Assembly (NCBI GenBank): GCA_041941305.1 | Contig: JBGTQJ010000020.1 | Coordinates: 84,550 to 148,549, forward strand | Source: JANSWP01 sp041941305 | GTDB taxonomy: Bacteria > Bacteroidota > Bacteroidia > Chitinophagales > Saprospiraceae | Length of the DNA: 64,000 bases | Direction: 5' to 3' | Shown: one piece after another, positions 9,393 through 18,700 of the stretch | How positions within the stretch are numbered: position 1 is the stretch's first letter | Layout: every line of letters starts with the position of its first letter | Translations under genes and position numbers: made by a program | Notes under the pieces: model-generated | Told to the model about the DNA's origin: nothing | Seen by the model: only the letters and a program-made list of their open reading frames with translations | Database searches by the model: none

Positions 9393-10644
9393 TCTGGAAG
9401 TTTAGTTCAAAATCCAAATTTTCAATTCCAGGCACACCGCCAAACTTTCCATTCAAATACCATTTTTCGTATGGGTTTTCAGGACGAACATCTGCAAAAT
9501 CTGAAACGGCAAATATTTCTGAAGCTCCTTGGTTGTCTTTTTGGACTATCCATATTTGATCTCGTCTTAAGCGAGATTCTCTTTGGAGAAGGTTGGAATC
9601 ATGAGTCGCAATGATTAGTTGGGCTCCTTTTGTGTTGATTTTTGGGTCATGGAACATTTGGAGGATATATTTACTAATGTACGGATGAAGGCTACGTTCA
9701 AATTCATCTATTAAAAAAGTTCTACCATCCATTAATGCTTTTAAAATAAGAGCGCCTAAGACAAAAAGCTTTTGTGTCCCCTCAGATTCTTCTTTCATTT
9801 GATGGAAAATTTTTCCGACTTTTCTTCCATCACTATTGTATAGAATATGTTGAGTATAGATCTCATATTCTGAATCATTATCAAAGGAATATTGTAGATC
9901 TCTTTTTTTGATTTTAAAATCTTCAATTCCTGTATCAAAACTCCTTAATAAGGATTTAAATTTTTCAACAAAACTGACATTATTTCCTTTTTCAATAATT
10001 TGTTTTGCAATTAAATCTGAAAATCTACTATCAATCCATTTATCTAAGAAAGGAACTGTGTAAAATTCAAATTGGAAAAAAAAGAACACCTCAGTTAATT
10101 CTTTTAAATTATTCTGTGCAGCTTTAGAAAGAAATAATTGATTGGTTGTAGTTAATTCAGCGATGACAGCTTTTTGCCCTTTTAAATAATCTCCAAACTC
10201 AAATTCTTGACCACTTCTAATAAATAATTTAGCTTCTCTACCTTGAGGAAAGAAAAATAATTTTTCTGATACGACTCTGTCTCGAAGAATAGAAACACTA
10301 TAGGAAAATCGTGTATTGTTATGAACAAAAACTAATTCAAATTGGGTAGGTGTCAATGAAATATCAGGATTGAACTTAAAAGGGTCATATTCTGCTAAAT
10401 CATCTTTAGGAGTATTGTTTCCAGAAGATAAAACCAGATTTCTCAAAGCCTGAAATGCCTTCATCAAATTACTTTTTCCAGAAGCATTTGCGCCATAGAT
10501 TACAGCAGATTTCAATACTTTGATTCCTTTGCCAAATTCGATAATATTCTCTGAAAATTCACTTTTTGCAGTATCAGCAAGCATCGAAAAAGTCTGTTTA
10601 TCTCGAAAAGATCTGAAGTTTTGGACACTGAATTCGAGTATCAT
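9373..10644 (-). CDS. AAA15-type ATPase, RloA/AbiLi-like
   Basis: 423 residues of an SMC/OLD-related ABC ATPase. The N-terminus LEFSVQNFRSFRD is the usual opening. Walker A is GANASGKS at 51-58. A signature-like SEGTQKLFVLG, Walker B with FLIDEFERSLHP, and the H-loop IIATHDSNLL follow in the C-terminal half. This order is typical of AAA_15/AAA_21 proteins found in prokaryotic defence operons. It is the first gene of a two-gene operon and overlaps the RloB-like gene by 20 bases. The expected role is an ATP-dependent sensor that controls the RloB effector. No CANNTA-type promoter of good quality was seen upstream. A housekeeping role in DNA repair cannot be excluded, but the partner argues for defence. 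Confidence 0.87.
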   Translation of the reverse strand: MILEFSVQNFRSFRDKQTFSMLADTAKSEFSENIIEFGKGIKVLKSAVIYGANASGKSNLMKAFQALRNLVLSSGNNTPKDDLAEYDPFKFNPDISLTPTQFELVFVHNNTRFSYSVSILRDRVVSEKLFFFPQGREAKLFIRSGQEFEFGDYLKGQKAVIAELTTTNQLFLSKAAQNNLKELTEVFFFFQFEFYTVPFLDKWIDSRFSDLIAKQIIEKGNNVSFVEKFKSLLRSFDTGIEDFKIKKRDLQYSFDNDSEYEIYTQHILYNSDGRKVGKIFHQMKEESEGTQKLFVLGALILKALMDGRTFLIDEFERSLHPYISKYILQMFHDPKINTKGAQLIIATHDSNLLQRESRLRRDQIWIVQKDNQGASEIFAVSDFADVRPENPYEKWYLNGKFGGVPGIENLDFELNFQNEAAYR

Positions 10645-10728
10645 TAAGGATTTATTTTGAAAAATTGTGAATTTTTCTCAAAAAACGGGGTTTAAATAGG
10701 TAAAGTCAAGTTTTTTGTAGAATATTAA

Positions 10729-12384
10729 TTATTGAAACAACTCACTTTCTACCTTTTTGACAATATTACCCGAAGCAATCAACTCTTTCAACCTATCCAT
10801 GTCCTTCCCCAAATAATGATCTTCCCAAACATGTGCCCCAGTGTCCAGCTGCGCTTTCTGACTCAAAAAGTCATATACTTTCTGAGTACCCTCTCCCAAA
10901 GACCTAAGATCTTTTGGCAATTTTTCATAGGTCATTTGAATGGCACGCAAGGCACATAGCAATTCAATACTCAAAAGCACCTGCAGGTTGTGTATTATTT
11001 TTCTAAAATGCAAAACGCCCAAACTCCCCATCGAAACGAAATCTTCCTGATTGGCAGCAGTGGAAATGGACATGACAGAAGCAGGAGTAGATAAGATCCT
11101 GTTCTCTGCGGCACGACCAGCCCCTGCGTATTGCGTAATCATTAGCCCACCATCTCCTGAACTAATATTAAAGGCAAGATTGGATGGCAAACCATAACTC
11201 AATCGTTCATCCAACATAGAAAAACTTCGTTTGTCGGACATCAAACCCACTGAAGTCATAGCTATTTTAGCATAATCAATTACTACGGCCAAAGCCTGTC
11301 CATGAAAATTGGCGCCACTGGCAAATAGTACACCTCCTGTGTTTGGATCTTTTGCCGAAAAATCAAAAACGGGGTTGTCGGTAACAGAATTGATTTCTGT
11401 CTTGAGGGTGCTCCGCAATTTTTGAAGGGCTTCGAAAGCGGCACCATTTACTTGTGGTGTAGCACGATAGCTATATCGGTCTTGGACATGTTCTACCGCA
11501 TAATCTTTTCCAAAAGAAGGATCCAGCTGTGCAGTGATGGTTGTCCGTTTTGAGTTTTTGAGCAATTCGCGTATTTGTTGGGCGATTACAATTTGCCCCT
11601 CATGGCGGTCGCTTTTTTCGTTGATGGTTTCCAAAAAGGCTTTCTTTTCACCGCGTATAGCTTCTACAGATAGGGCAGCAGCGATAGAAGCCGTTTTTAG
11701 AATTGTTTCAGCATCCCGCAGTGCAAAAAGGGCAAAAGCAGCAATAAAATTAGAGCCATTGGAAAGTCCCATAGCCTCTTTTGCGCCTAATTTGAAATCG
11801 GCATATTTCTCTTTTAGTCCTGACTTTTTAAAAGCTTTTTTGGCAGATAGCAGTTTGCCCTTGTAATAAGCTTTCGCCTCGGGTAAGCATATCATTGTTG
11901 CTATCATCATTGACAATGGAACCAAATCACCACTTGCACCGACAGAACCTTCTTCCAATATCCATGGGGTTAAACCCTCATTCAGCATATCTATCATCAA
12001 CTCACATGTTGTTAGCTGGATGCCTGAGGTGCCTTTGGCGAAAGAGTTCAGGCGAATGACAATAATAGCTCTTGCTACCTCGACTGGGACTGCCTTTCCC
12101 GTACCACAATTGTGTGCTTTGGCATATTTGACCTGATATTCTTCGATAATATCGAGATTTACTTTTCTGTCTTTCAGGTTTCCATGTAATCGATTGGTAC
12201 CATAGATGGCAATATCTGGATGTTCTACTATTTGCTTTTCGAGTTGCTGCCTTTGGCTATCAATTTTTTTCTTTACAGCTGTAGTCAGGTCAATTTTCCA
12301 GCCGTTTTCTGCTACATTGATGACTTGTTCAATGGTCAAATCTTTTCCGGTGAGCAAAACTGTTCGGTGATCGCTATCCGCCAT
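10729..12384 (-). CDS. aromatic amino acid / histidine ammonia-lyase family enzyme
   Basis: 551 residues, close to the 500-560 usual for the family. Ala150-Ser151-Gly152 in EEGSVGASGDLVPLS form the MIO electrophilic cofactor, and the downstream core (GLSNGSNF, QVNGAAFEAL, SVTDNPVF, QEDFVSMG) is complete. The enzyme would eliminate ammonia from histidine, phenylalanine or tyrosine. The usual YGxNTGFG loop reads YGTNRLHGNL (residues 61-70): the catalytic tyrosine is kept but the NTGFG part is not. The substrate-selecting position before HNCGTG is also unlike textbook HAL, PAL or TAL. No hutU, hutI or hutG neighbours are present, so a histidine-degradation role is not supported. Substrate left open. 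Confidence 0.88.
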   Translation of the reverse strand: MADSDHRTVLLTGKDLTIEQVINVAENGWKIDLTTAVKKKIDSQRQQLEKQIVEHPDIAIYGTNRLHGNLKDRKVNLDIIEEYQVKYAKAHNCGTGKAVPVEVARAIIVIRLNSFAKGTSGIQLTTCELMIDMLNEGLTPWILEEGSVGASGDLVPLSMMIATMICLPEAKAYYKGKLLSAKKAFKKSGLKEKYADFKLGAKEAMGLSNGSNFIAAFALFALRDAETILKTASIAAALSVEAIRGEKKAFLETINEKSDRHEGQIVIAQQIRELLKNSKRTTITAQLDPSFGKDYAVEHVQDRYSYRATPQVNGAAFEALQKLRSTLKTEINSVTDNPVFDFSAKDPNTGGVLFASGANFHGQALAVVIDYAKIAMTSVGLMSDKRSFSMLDERLSYGLPSNLAFNISSGDGGLMITQYAGAGRAAENRILSTPASVMSISTAANQEDFVSMGSLGVLHFRKIIHNLQVLLSIELLCALRAIQMTYEKLPKDLRSLGEGTQKVYDFLSQKAQLDTGAHVWEDHYLGKDMDRLKELIASGNIVKKVESELFQ

Positions 12385-12416
12385 GTGTGATTTAATTTGG
12401 TTTTATTTTGAACCCG

Positions 12417-12424
12417 CAAACTTA
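12417..12424 (-). promoter_or_regulatory. candidate -7 box (TAAGTTTG) for the ammonia-lyase gene
   Basis: The minus-strand octamer TAAGTTTG fits TAnnTTTG and lies 33 bases before the lyase start codon. A TTTG lies 14 bases further upstream, closer than the usual 19-21, so the -33 part is weak. Confidence 0.35.
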
Positions 12425-12505
12425 TGAAAAAGAGCCACCAAACTGGGAAAGAAAATCATCTCTGATTGAGAAAAACCACTATGTTTGTCCTAAATCCTCT
12501 TCCAT

Positions 12506-13225
12506 ATGAATCCAACTTTGTATCTGACTTGTCAAATTTTAATTTTCGCAATCGTTTTTGGCTTGTTGGGAGCAATGGTCTTTGGGTTGAAATACGCGTT
12601 TAAAAAATTGCGGATCAAACTGGAAATTCGTCAACGCCTTGTGCATTTCATCATTCTTGGTATGTTGCTTTGGTTGACCATTTTGGCAGTCGGCGCAATC
12701 ACAGGATTTTTTCAGGATTTTGCTTCTTTGCCACCAAGAATTATTTTTGCGGCCCTGCCTCCTATTATATTGATAATCAGTCTGTTTCGTTCGCGCCTGT
12801 TTAATGTCATCCTAAAAATCATACCCAAGCGCTGGTTGATTTATGTTCAATCCTTTCGAATTATTTTAAATCTGATGTTGTGGGTTGGTTTTGTGGGCAT
12901 TTTTGTCCCGCTTCAAATGACTTTCCTTTGGCTCAACCAGGACATTATTGTTGGGCTTACAGCCATTTTAGCTGGCAGTTTGTTTTTCCGAAGAAGATAT
13001 ATGCGATGGGAGGCGGTATTGTGGAATGTATTCGGGCTATTTTTGATTATTAACTTGGTTATTATCGCCTTTTTCTCTGCTCCTCATCCATTTCAGGTAT
13101 TTTTAAATGAGCCACACAATACTTTTGTAGCCAATATGCCTTTTATCTGGATCCCAGGTTTCATAGTTCCTTTTGCTATTGCCATGCATCTTTTTTCGTT
13201 AAAACAATTGATGAGAAAATATTAA
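12506..13225 (+). CDS. conserved multi-pass membrane protein of unknown function
   Basis: 239 residues with about seven hydrophobic helices: roughly 5-30, 45-70, 77-95, 115-140, 145-163, 170-192 and 213-230. A charged loop (KKLRIKLEIRQR) follows helix 1. Motif-like segments are PRIIFAALPPIIL, RWLIYVQSFRI and FLNEPHNTFVANMPFIWIPGF. I have an impression of similar uncharacterised proteins in other Bacteroidota, but no function is known to me. The length and the NEP-NT-V segment before the last helix are the best handles for a search. It is divergent from the ammonia-lyase gene with about 120 bp between them. Confidence 0.8.
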   Translation: MNPTLYLTCQILIFAIVFGLLGAMVFGLKYAFKKLRIKLEIRQRLVHFIILGMLLWLTILAVGAITGFFQDFASLPPRIIFAALPPIILIISLFRSRLFNVILKIIPKRWLIYVQSFRIILNLMLWVGFVGIFVPLQMTFLWLNQDIIVGLTAILAGSLFFRRRYMRWEAVLWNVFGLFLIINLVIIAFFSAPHPFQVFLNEPHNTFVANMPFIWIPGFIVPFAIAMHLFSLKQLMRKY

Positions 13226-13245
13226 AATGAAGTCCAGTCGTTTAT

Positions 13246-13253
13246 TAATTTTG
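13246..13253 (+). promoter_or_regulatory. candidate -7 box (TAATTTTG) ahead of a very small ORF
   Basis: TAATTTTG followed by CACTCAG. The same box-plus-CACTC form occurs at the well-formed promoter at 34543. It stands 38 bases before the 27-codon ORF at 13291. No -33 TTG at standard spacing. Confidence 0.4.
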
Positions 13254-13290
13254 CACTCAGCATTACAAAAACTTATACAACAAAATTATT

Positions 13291-13374
13291 ATGACCGCCA
13301 CACTCACCTATACCTTGGTTCTTGCCGCTATATTTTTTGGCAAAAAAGCGGTTGATTTTTTAGGAAAGGAATAA
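13291..13374 (+). CDS. possible 27-residue hydrophobic peptide
   Basis: An ATG at 13291 opens 27 codons ending in TAA: start MTATLTYTLVLAAIFFG, then KKAVDFLGKE. A single hydrophobic helix followed by a lysine-rich end is what small membrane peptides look like. It has its own -7-like box 38 bases upstream and fills an otherwise empty gap between the membrane protein gene and the convergent glycosyltransferase. It could be chance, because an ORF this short is weak evidence. No family recognised. Confidence 0.4.
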   Translation: MTATLTYTLVLAAIFFGKKAVDFLGKE

Positions 13375-13379
13375 TCTAA

Positions 13380-14126
13380 TCAGGATGTTTTGTACATTTT
13401 TAAACTTACAAGCCCTATTCTTTGAAAGAAATGTCCCAGTGAAACCCTTAGTACGCCAAGTCCATATTTCATACTTCGCTTAAAATTAATGCTCGAAGCT
13501 TCTTCAAAATATTTCGTGGGGCAAGTCACTTCTGCAATTCCAAAATCCGCATAAATAATTTGCGAGAGCATCTCATTGTCAAACACAAAATCATCTGAAT
13601 TTTGGTTGAAGTTGATACCCACCAGCACCTCACGGCTGAAAGCCCGATAACCCGTGTGGTATTCAGAAAGTTTGTGATTGACCAATACATTTTGTGTAAA
13701 AGTCAAAAAACGATTGGCGATGTATTTGTAAATCGGCATACCTCCTTTCAAGGCGCCCTTACCCAAAATCCTGGAACCCAAAACCACTGGGTATAAATCA
13801 TCTCCAATGATATTGACCATTGCAGGAATCAACTTTGGAGTATATTGATAATCCGGATGTAGCATAATGACAATATCTCCTCCTATGTCTAAAGCTTTAT
13901 TATAAAGAGACTTTTGATTGCCTCCATAACCTTTATTTTGTTCATGTTTGATGACGTGTTGAATGCCAATTGCCTTTGCCAATTCGGCTGTATTGTCGCT
14001 GCTTGCATCATCGCATAGAATTACCTCATCCACTAAATCCATAGGGATTTCGCGATAAGTTTTTTCCAGAGTCAATGCCGCATTGTAAGCTGGGAGTACT
14101 GCTACTACTTTTTTTCCTTTATACAT
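13380..14126 (-). CDS. family 2 glycosyltransferase (dolichol-phosphate-mannose-synthase-like)
   Basis: 248 residues from the ATG at 14126. The longer frame starting 26 codons upstream lacks family similarity before MYKGKKVVAVLPAYNAA. Motifs: LPAYNA (N-terminal nucleotide-binding strand), DDASSDNT, and HPDYQYTP in place of the usual DxD/DADLQ. YHTGYRAFSREVL and NSDDFVFDNEML are typical of DPM-synthase-like GT2 enzymes. It likely transfers a sugar from a nucleotide sugar to a lipid carrier or glycan at the inner face of the membrane. No transmembrane segment is visible. It is divergent from the GH130-type gene, 280 bp apart, with a REP-like element between them and a possible promoter box (TATCTTTG, minus) at 14383-14390. 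Confidence 0.85.
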   Translation of the reverse strand: MYKGKKVVAVLPAYNAALTLEKTYREIPMDLVDEVILCDDASSDNTAELAKAIGIQHVIKHEQNKGYGGNQKSLYNKALDIGGDIVIMLHPDYQYTPKLIPAMVNIIGDDLYPVVLGSRILGKGALKGGMPIYKYIANRFLTFTQNVLVNHKLSEYHTGYRAFSREVLVGINFNQNSDDFVFDNEMLSQIIYADFGIAEVTCPTKYFEEASSINFKRSMKYGLGVLRVSLGHFFQRIGLVSLKMYKTS

Positions 14127-14282
14127 CTTAAATGATTGGCAAATACGATTTGACTGGACTTTGTGGCAATCTGAATCGTAAAATAATTCTGATTTTTGGA
14201 TCAACTATAGAATAGCCTGACGCCAAAAACTTTATATTAAACCTTAAATTCAGGTAGTGTTGGAGAATGTCCGATGAAAGTC

Positions 14283-14335
14283 TCGCCGCACCTTTTGGTG
14301 CGGCTCGAAGGGGTATTAAGGGGCGCGACAGCGCC
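14283..14335. repeat. GC-rich REP-like element (copy 1)
   Basis: A perfect hairpin GCCGCACC-TTTT-GGTGCGGC at 14285-14304 is followed by TCGAAGGGGTATTAAGGGG and a second small hairpin GGCGC-GACA-GCGCC (14322-14335). The element at 61445 has the same framework (CTCGCCGC, hairpin, GCGGCTCG, AGGGGT-TTA-GGGG) with compensating changes in the stem. It lies between two divergent genes. Confidence 0.7.
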
Positions 14336-14406
14336 GCGAACATCTTGCATCATACAATTTGCAACACAACCTAAATTCACGGCAAAGATAAAAATGACAT
14401 TGAACC

Positions 14407-15498
14407 ATGAAAAAATATATGATTATATGGACTTTTTTGGTTTTGGCAATTTCAAATCAAGGCTGTAATTCAGAAAGCCATACCGAGGTTGTTGAAAAAG
14501 ATTGGGAAATGTTAGGTTTCCAAAAAGCAGATGCAGTCAATCCAGTACTGCTCCCAGGTGATTTAGTATTCGATTGTCCTATTAGAAAAGAGTCGGTAAA
14601 ATGGGAAGAAAAAGACGTTTTTAACCCTGCAGCAGTGGTGAAAGACGGGAAAATCCATATGATTTTCCGAGCAGAAGATGTGGTGGGCAAACATGCCGGG
14701 ACTTCCCGCTTAGGCTTGGCAATTAGTGAGGATGGCTATCATTTTGAAAAAATGCCGGAACCAGTTTTATATCCTGGTAATGATTCCATGAAAATATATG
14801 AATGGGAAGGAGGGGTAGAAGACCCCAGAATCGTGGAAACAGAAGATGGCAAATACATTATGACCTATACCGCCTATGATGGAGATATAGCAAGGCTTTG
14901 TATTGCAAGCTCAAATGATCTCCTTAATTGGGAAAAGCATGGGTTGGTATTGGGGCAGCAATACAAAGACTTGTGGTCAAAGTCAGGTGCAATAGTTTGC
15001 AAAGCACTTGACAACAAATTGATAGCTACCAAAATTAATGGAGCATATTGGATGTATTGGGGGGATACAGACCTATTTGTTTGTACCTCTAAAGATTTGA
15101 TCCATTGGAAACCAGTCGAAGATGAAAATGGCGAATTACTCGTTGTTTTTGGACCGCGAAAAGATAAATTTGACAATCAACTGGTGGAACCTGGCCCGCC
15201 ACCATTGCTTACAGAAGATGGCATTGTGATGATTTACAATAGCAGAAACCATGACGAGAGGGGTATTCCAGAATTGCCCCCCGGAACCTATACTGCAGGA
15301 CAGGTGCTATTGGATAAAAATAGTCCGACCACAGTACTTGACCGAACAGAAGATTATTTTTTTAAACCCGAAAAGGAGTATGAAATTAAGGGGCAAGTAG
15401 GCAATGTCGTTTTTCTTGAAGCTTTAGTGCCATTTCAGGGAAAATGGTTTTTGTATTATGGAACAGCAGATTCGAAAATTGCGGTGGCGGTTAGATAG
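14407..15498 (+). CDS. GH130-like glycoside hydrolase/phosphorylase lipoprotein
   Basis: 363 residues. The signal peptide ends ISNQGC, giving a probable lipid-anchored Cys20 despite a loose lipobox. The rest is a five-bladed propeller of the GH130/GH43 type: FNPAAVV followed by MIFRAED (about 75-95), GGVEDPRIV (about 137-146), WSKSGAIV, LVEPGPPPLL (about 258) and FLEALVPF with YYGTADSKIAVA at the C-terminus. GH130 enzymes act on beta-mannosides by phosphorolysis or hydrolysis. The family and fold are well supported; the exact linkage is not. No SusC/SusD pair is nearby, so this is not a classical polysaccharide utilisation locus. Confidence 0.85.
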   Translation: MKKYMIIWTFLVLAISNQGCNSESHTEVVEKDWEMLGFQKADAVNPVLLPGDLVFDCPIRKESVKWEEKDVFNPAAVVKDGKIHMIFRAEDVVGKHAGTSRLGLAISEDGYHFEKMPEPVLYPGNDSMKIYEWEGGVEDPRIVETEDGKYIMTYTAYDGDIARLCIASSNDLLNWEKHGLVLGQQYKDLWSKSGAIVCKALDNKLIATKINGAYWMYWGDTDLFVCTSKDLIHWKPVEDENGELLVVFGPRKDKFDNQLVEPGPPPLLTEDGIVMIYNSRNHDERGIPELPPGTYTAGQVLLDKNSPTTVLDRTEDYFFKPEKEYEIKGQVGNVVFLEALVPFQGKWFLYYGTADSKIAVAVR

Positions 15499-15550
15499 AA
15501 TGCACGCTTTGTTGGAATTCAAAAGGTCTATCCGTTCACAAAAAAAATAC

Positions 15551-15558
15551 TACCTTTG
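15551..15558 (+). promoter_or_regulatory. candidate -7 box (TACCTTTG)
   Basis: Perfect TAnnTTTG match 200 bases before the beta-helix protein gene. Its transcript would carry the 15635-15741 inverted repeat in the leader. No -33 TTG at standard spacing. Confidence 0.35.
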
Positions 15559-15634
15559 AAATCGGTTTTCCTCACTTCTGTAAAATTCCGTATAAAATCA
15601 TTTTTTAAGGGTTTCTTATATAAAGTTTTGCCCT

Positions 15635-15741
15635 AAAGTAGCTCCGCCTGTTGGGCTGAGAAGCCATAGATATATTATCCGTGTAGGGTGCGATAAATCA
15701 ATAAATAAGGTTTTTCTCCGCCCAGCGGGCGGAGCTACTTT
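15635..15741. repeat. 107-bp inverted-repeat element in the leader of the beta-helix gene
   Basis: Outer arms AAAGTAGCTCCGCC (15635-15648) and its exact complement GGCGGAGCTACTTT (15728-15741). Pairing continues inward with mismatches (GGGCTGAGAA against TTCTCCGCCC). The right arm also contains its own palindrome around GCCCAGCGGGC. The element ends 14 bases before the start codon at 15756. It has no T-tract and is probably a REP/BIME-like repeat, although position allows an effect on translation. Confidence 0.65.
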
Positions 15742-15755
15742 CCAAAAACAAAACG

Positions 15756-18700
15756 ATGAATACACTCTTTCACAAAAATCAGGTTTTACTATCTGTATTT
15801 TTGCTTTTACCTTTTATCCTCCAAGCTCAAATCATTTATGTCAAACAAGGCAGTACAGGAGATGGCTCTTCCTGGGCTTTGGCAGCTGGCAACTTGAAAG
15901 CTGTTTTGGAGCATGCTTCTTTTGGAACATCTATATGGGTTGCAGAAGGTATTTATACGCCGACCAATTGCTCAGTTTGTACTTATGATGAAAGAATTAC
16001 TCCTTTTTCGATACCAAATGGCGTGAAAATTTATGGCGGTTTTCAAGGAACAGAATCTAGTTTGGACGAGCGAGATTGGGAAAATAATCCGACCTGTTTG
16101 AGTGGAGATATTGATGGCGATGGAACACTTGAGAACAATAGTTATACCGTCGTTTTTACAAAAAATGTTTCTGAAGAAACGCTGATTGATGGCTTTATCA
16201 TCACAGGTGGCAATGCAGATTTCGCAGCGGCACTGGGCAATCCAGCCAATAGTGGGGCTGGCTTTTTCAATGATGGAGCATTGCCAGGTGGTGGTTCACA
16301 CCCAACCATTCGAAATTGCACATTTACCAATAATCAAGCCTGGGGCTTTGCGGGTGGATTTTATAATGATGCAGCTTTTGAAGGAAATGCAAATCCAACA
16401 ATTTTCAATTGTCGTTTTGAAAATAATACAGCTCAAAATGCAGGGGGTGCATTGTACATTACTGCCATTTTTAGTGGAACAGCCAATCCACGAATAGAAA
16501 ATAGTCATTTTGAAAACAATCAATCAACCAATGCACAAGGTGGGGCTTTGATCAATAAAGCTTCTGAAAATGGAGTAGCCAATCCCGAATTCATCAATTG
16601 TGACTTTATAGGAAATACAGCAGGAGAAACTGGTGGAGCAGTTTACAATTATGGCAATCAGGAAGGGATTTGCAATCCCTTGTTTAAAAACTGTCTATTT
16701 GAAAATAATGCATCGATAATTTGTGGAGCTGTATACAATGATGGAAGTTTTAATGGCGAATGTAAACCACTTTTTGAGGATTGTATCATCCAAAACAATC
16801 GCTCTACCAATGGCGATGCCGGTGCGATTTACAATTCTGCGATTGAAGTTGGGAATGCCAGCCCTCATTTTAACAATTGCGTCTTTTCCGGTAATGAATC
16901 TTCTTCAGCCGGAGGAGCCGTTTTTAGTAACGGTATTGGAGGTATAAGTGAGCCGACATTCACCAATTGTCGCATTTTCAATAACCTGGCAAATACTTTT
17001 GGCGGCGCAATTTATAACCAGGGCAAAGCAGGCAATGCCAGCCCAACTTTGATAAATTGTTTGATCTACAATAATGAAGCACTTAGCTCCGCAGGCGCTA
17101 TGTATAATCTGGGTGCAGAAAATGGCAACAGTAATCCAATCATTACCAATTGTACTTTTTTTGGCAATAAAGCGGTGATTGGTGGAGCAATCTACAATAA
17201 TGCCAGTGCTCCGAATGGAAATGCGAGTCCCCTGATTTCCAATACGATTTTTTGGGGAAATCAAGCGGAATTAGGTCCTGTTTTCCGAAACGTTTTAGGT
17301 AAACCTACCATTCAATATTCTATTGTGGATGCTGAAGATTGTGAAGGGACAAACAGCAGCAATGGTATTGGTCAGACTAATTGCGGTTCTGGGATGATTT
17401 ATAACCAATATCCCGAATTTGTGGACACCCTGGGTTACAATTTTCATTTAAAAGAACCTTCACCTGCTATAGATAATGGTGATAACGAATTTATCGATCA
17501 AACCGGCGTAGTAGTAGATTTGGATAAGCTGTCAAGAATTTTCAATGGAGTAGTGGATATTGGACCCTACGAATTTGGTTCAATGGCAAGTAATGCTCCA
17601 GTCATTACTGGGCAACCGCAACATCAGGAGGTGTGTTTAGGTGAGACGGCGATTTTTTCCGTAAGTGCAGAAGCAGGCGTTCCCATTTTTTATCAATGGA
17701 AAAAAGATGGATTTGCAATTTCTGGGGCAAATAGCAATTTTTTTTCAATTACGAATGCTACTACGAATGATTCTGGAGATTATCATTGCCAGATATTCAA
17801 CGAGGAAGGAGATACAATTGCCACCAATATTGCTACACTGGTGGTTTCGGAAGAAGCGGAAGTGACTTTGACCATTACAGCCAGCGAAACAGAAATTTGC
17901 ACAGGAGAAGCTGTGTTATTCACTGCTATACCTGAAAATGGAGGTAGTAATCCTAATTTTCAGTGGTTTATTAATGGAAATCCCTTTGGTGCAAATATTT
18001 CGTCCTTTACATCTACAGATCTGGATGATGGGGATATATTAAGTTGTGTTTTAACTTCGAATGCAGTGTGTATTTCAAGCCCAATAGCAAATTCCAACAG
18101 TATTCTGATTCAGGTATCTGATGTGGTAGATGCTTCAGTCTCGATAACTGCGGAAGCATTGGAAATTTGCGAAGGCGAAGAAGCAATCTTTACTGCCTTG
18201 CCCGTTCATGGCGGTAATTCACCATTTTTTAGTTGGTTTGTGAATGGTAGTTTGGTTCAAAGCGGAAATGTAGGTTTTAGTTCCCAAAACCTAAATAATG
18301 GAGACATCATTACTTGCCAAATGGTTTCTTCATTGAGCTGTATTTCTCAATCCACAGTTATTTCAAATGCTATTCAAATTGCAGTAAGTGATGTTTTAAA
18401 TGCTTCTTTATCAATCAGTGCTGATTTGACCGAAATTTGTGAAGGCGAAGAGGTGATTTTTAGTGCATTTTATGAAAATGGAGGCACTAACCCTGAATTT
18501 CAATGGTTCATCAATGACAACTTCGTGGGCGACAATAATCCTTCTTTTACCACTAATTTACTGGATGATCAAGATCGAGTTTATTGTCAATTGACCTTCT
18601 CTGAAGCTTGTGTTGTGAACAATCCAGTCCTTTCCAACGATATAATTATTACAACCCACCCTATACTTGAACCGCAAATAGAAATAACTGCTTCCACAGA

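Noticed and set aside
10729..12384. Naming the lyase hutH
   Set aside because: MIO motif is family-wide; substrate loop differs and no hut neighbours exist.
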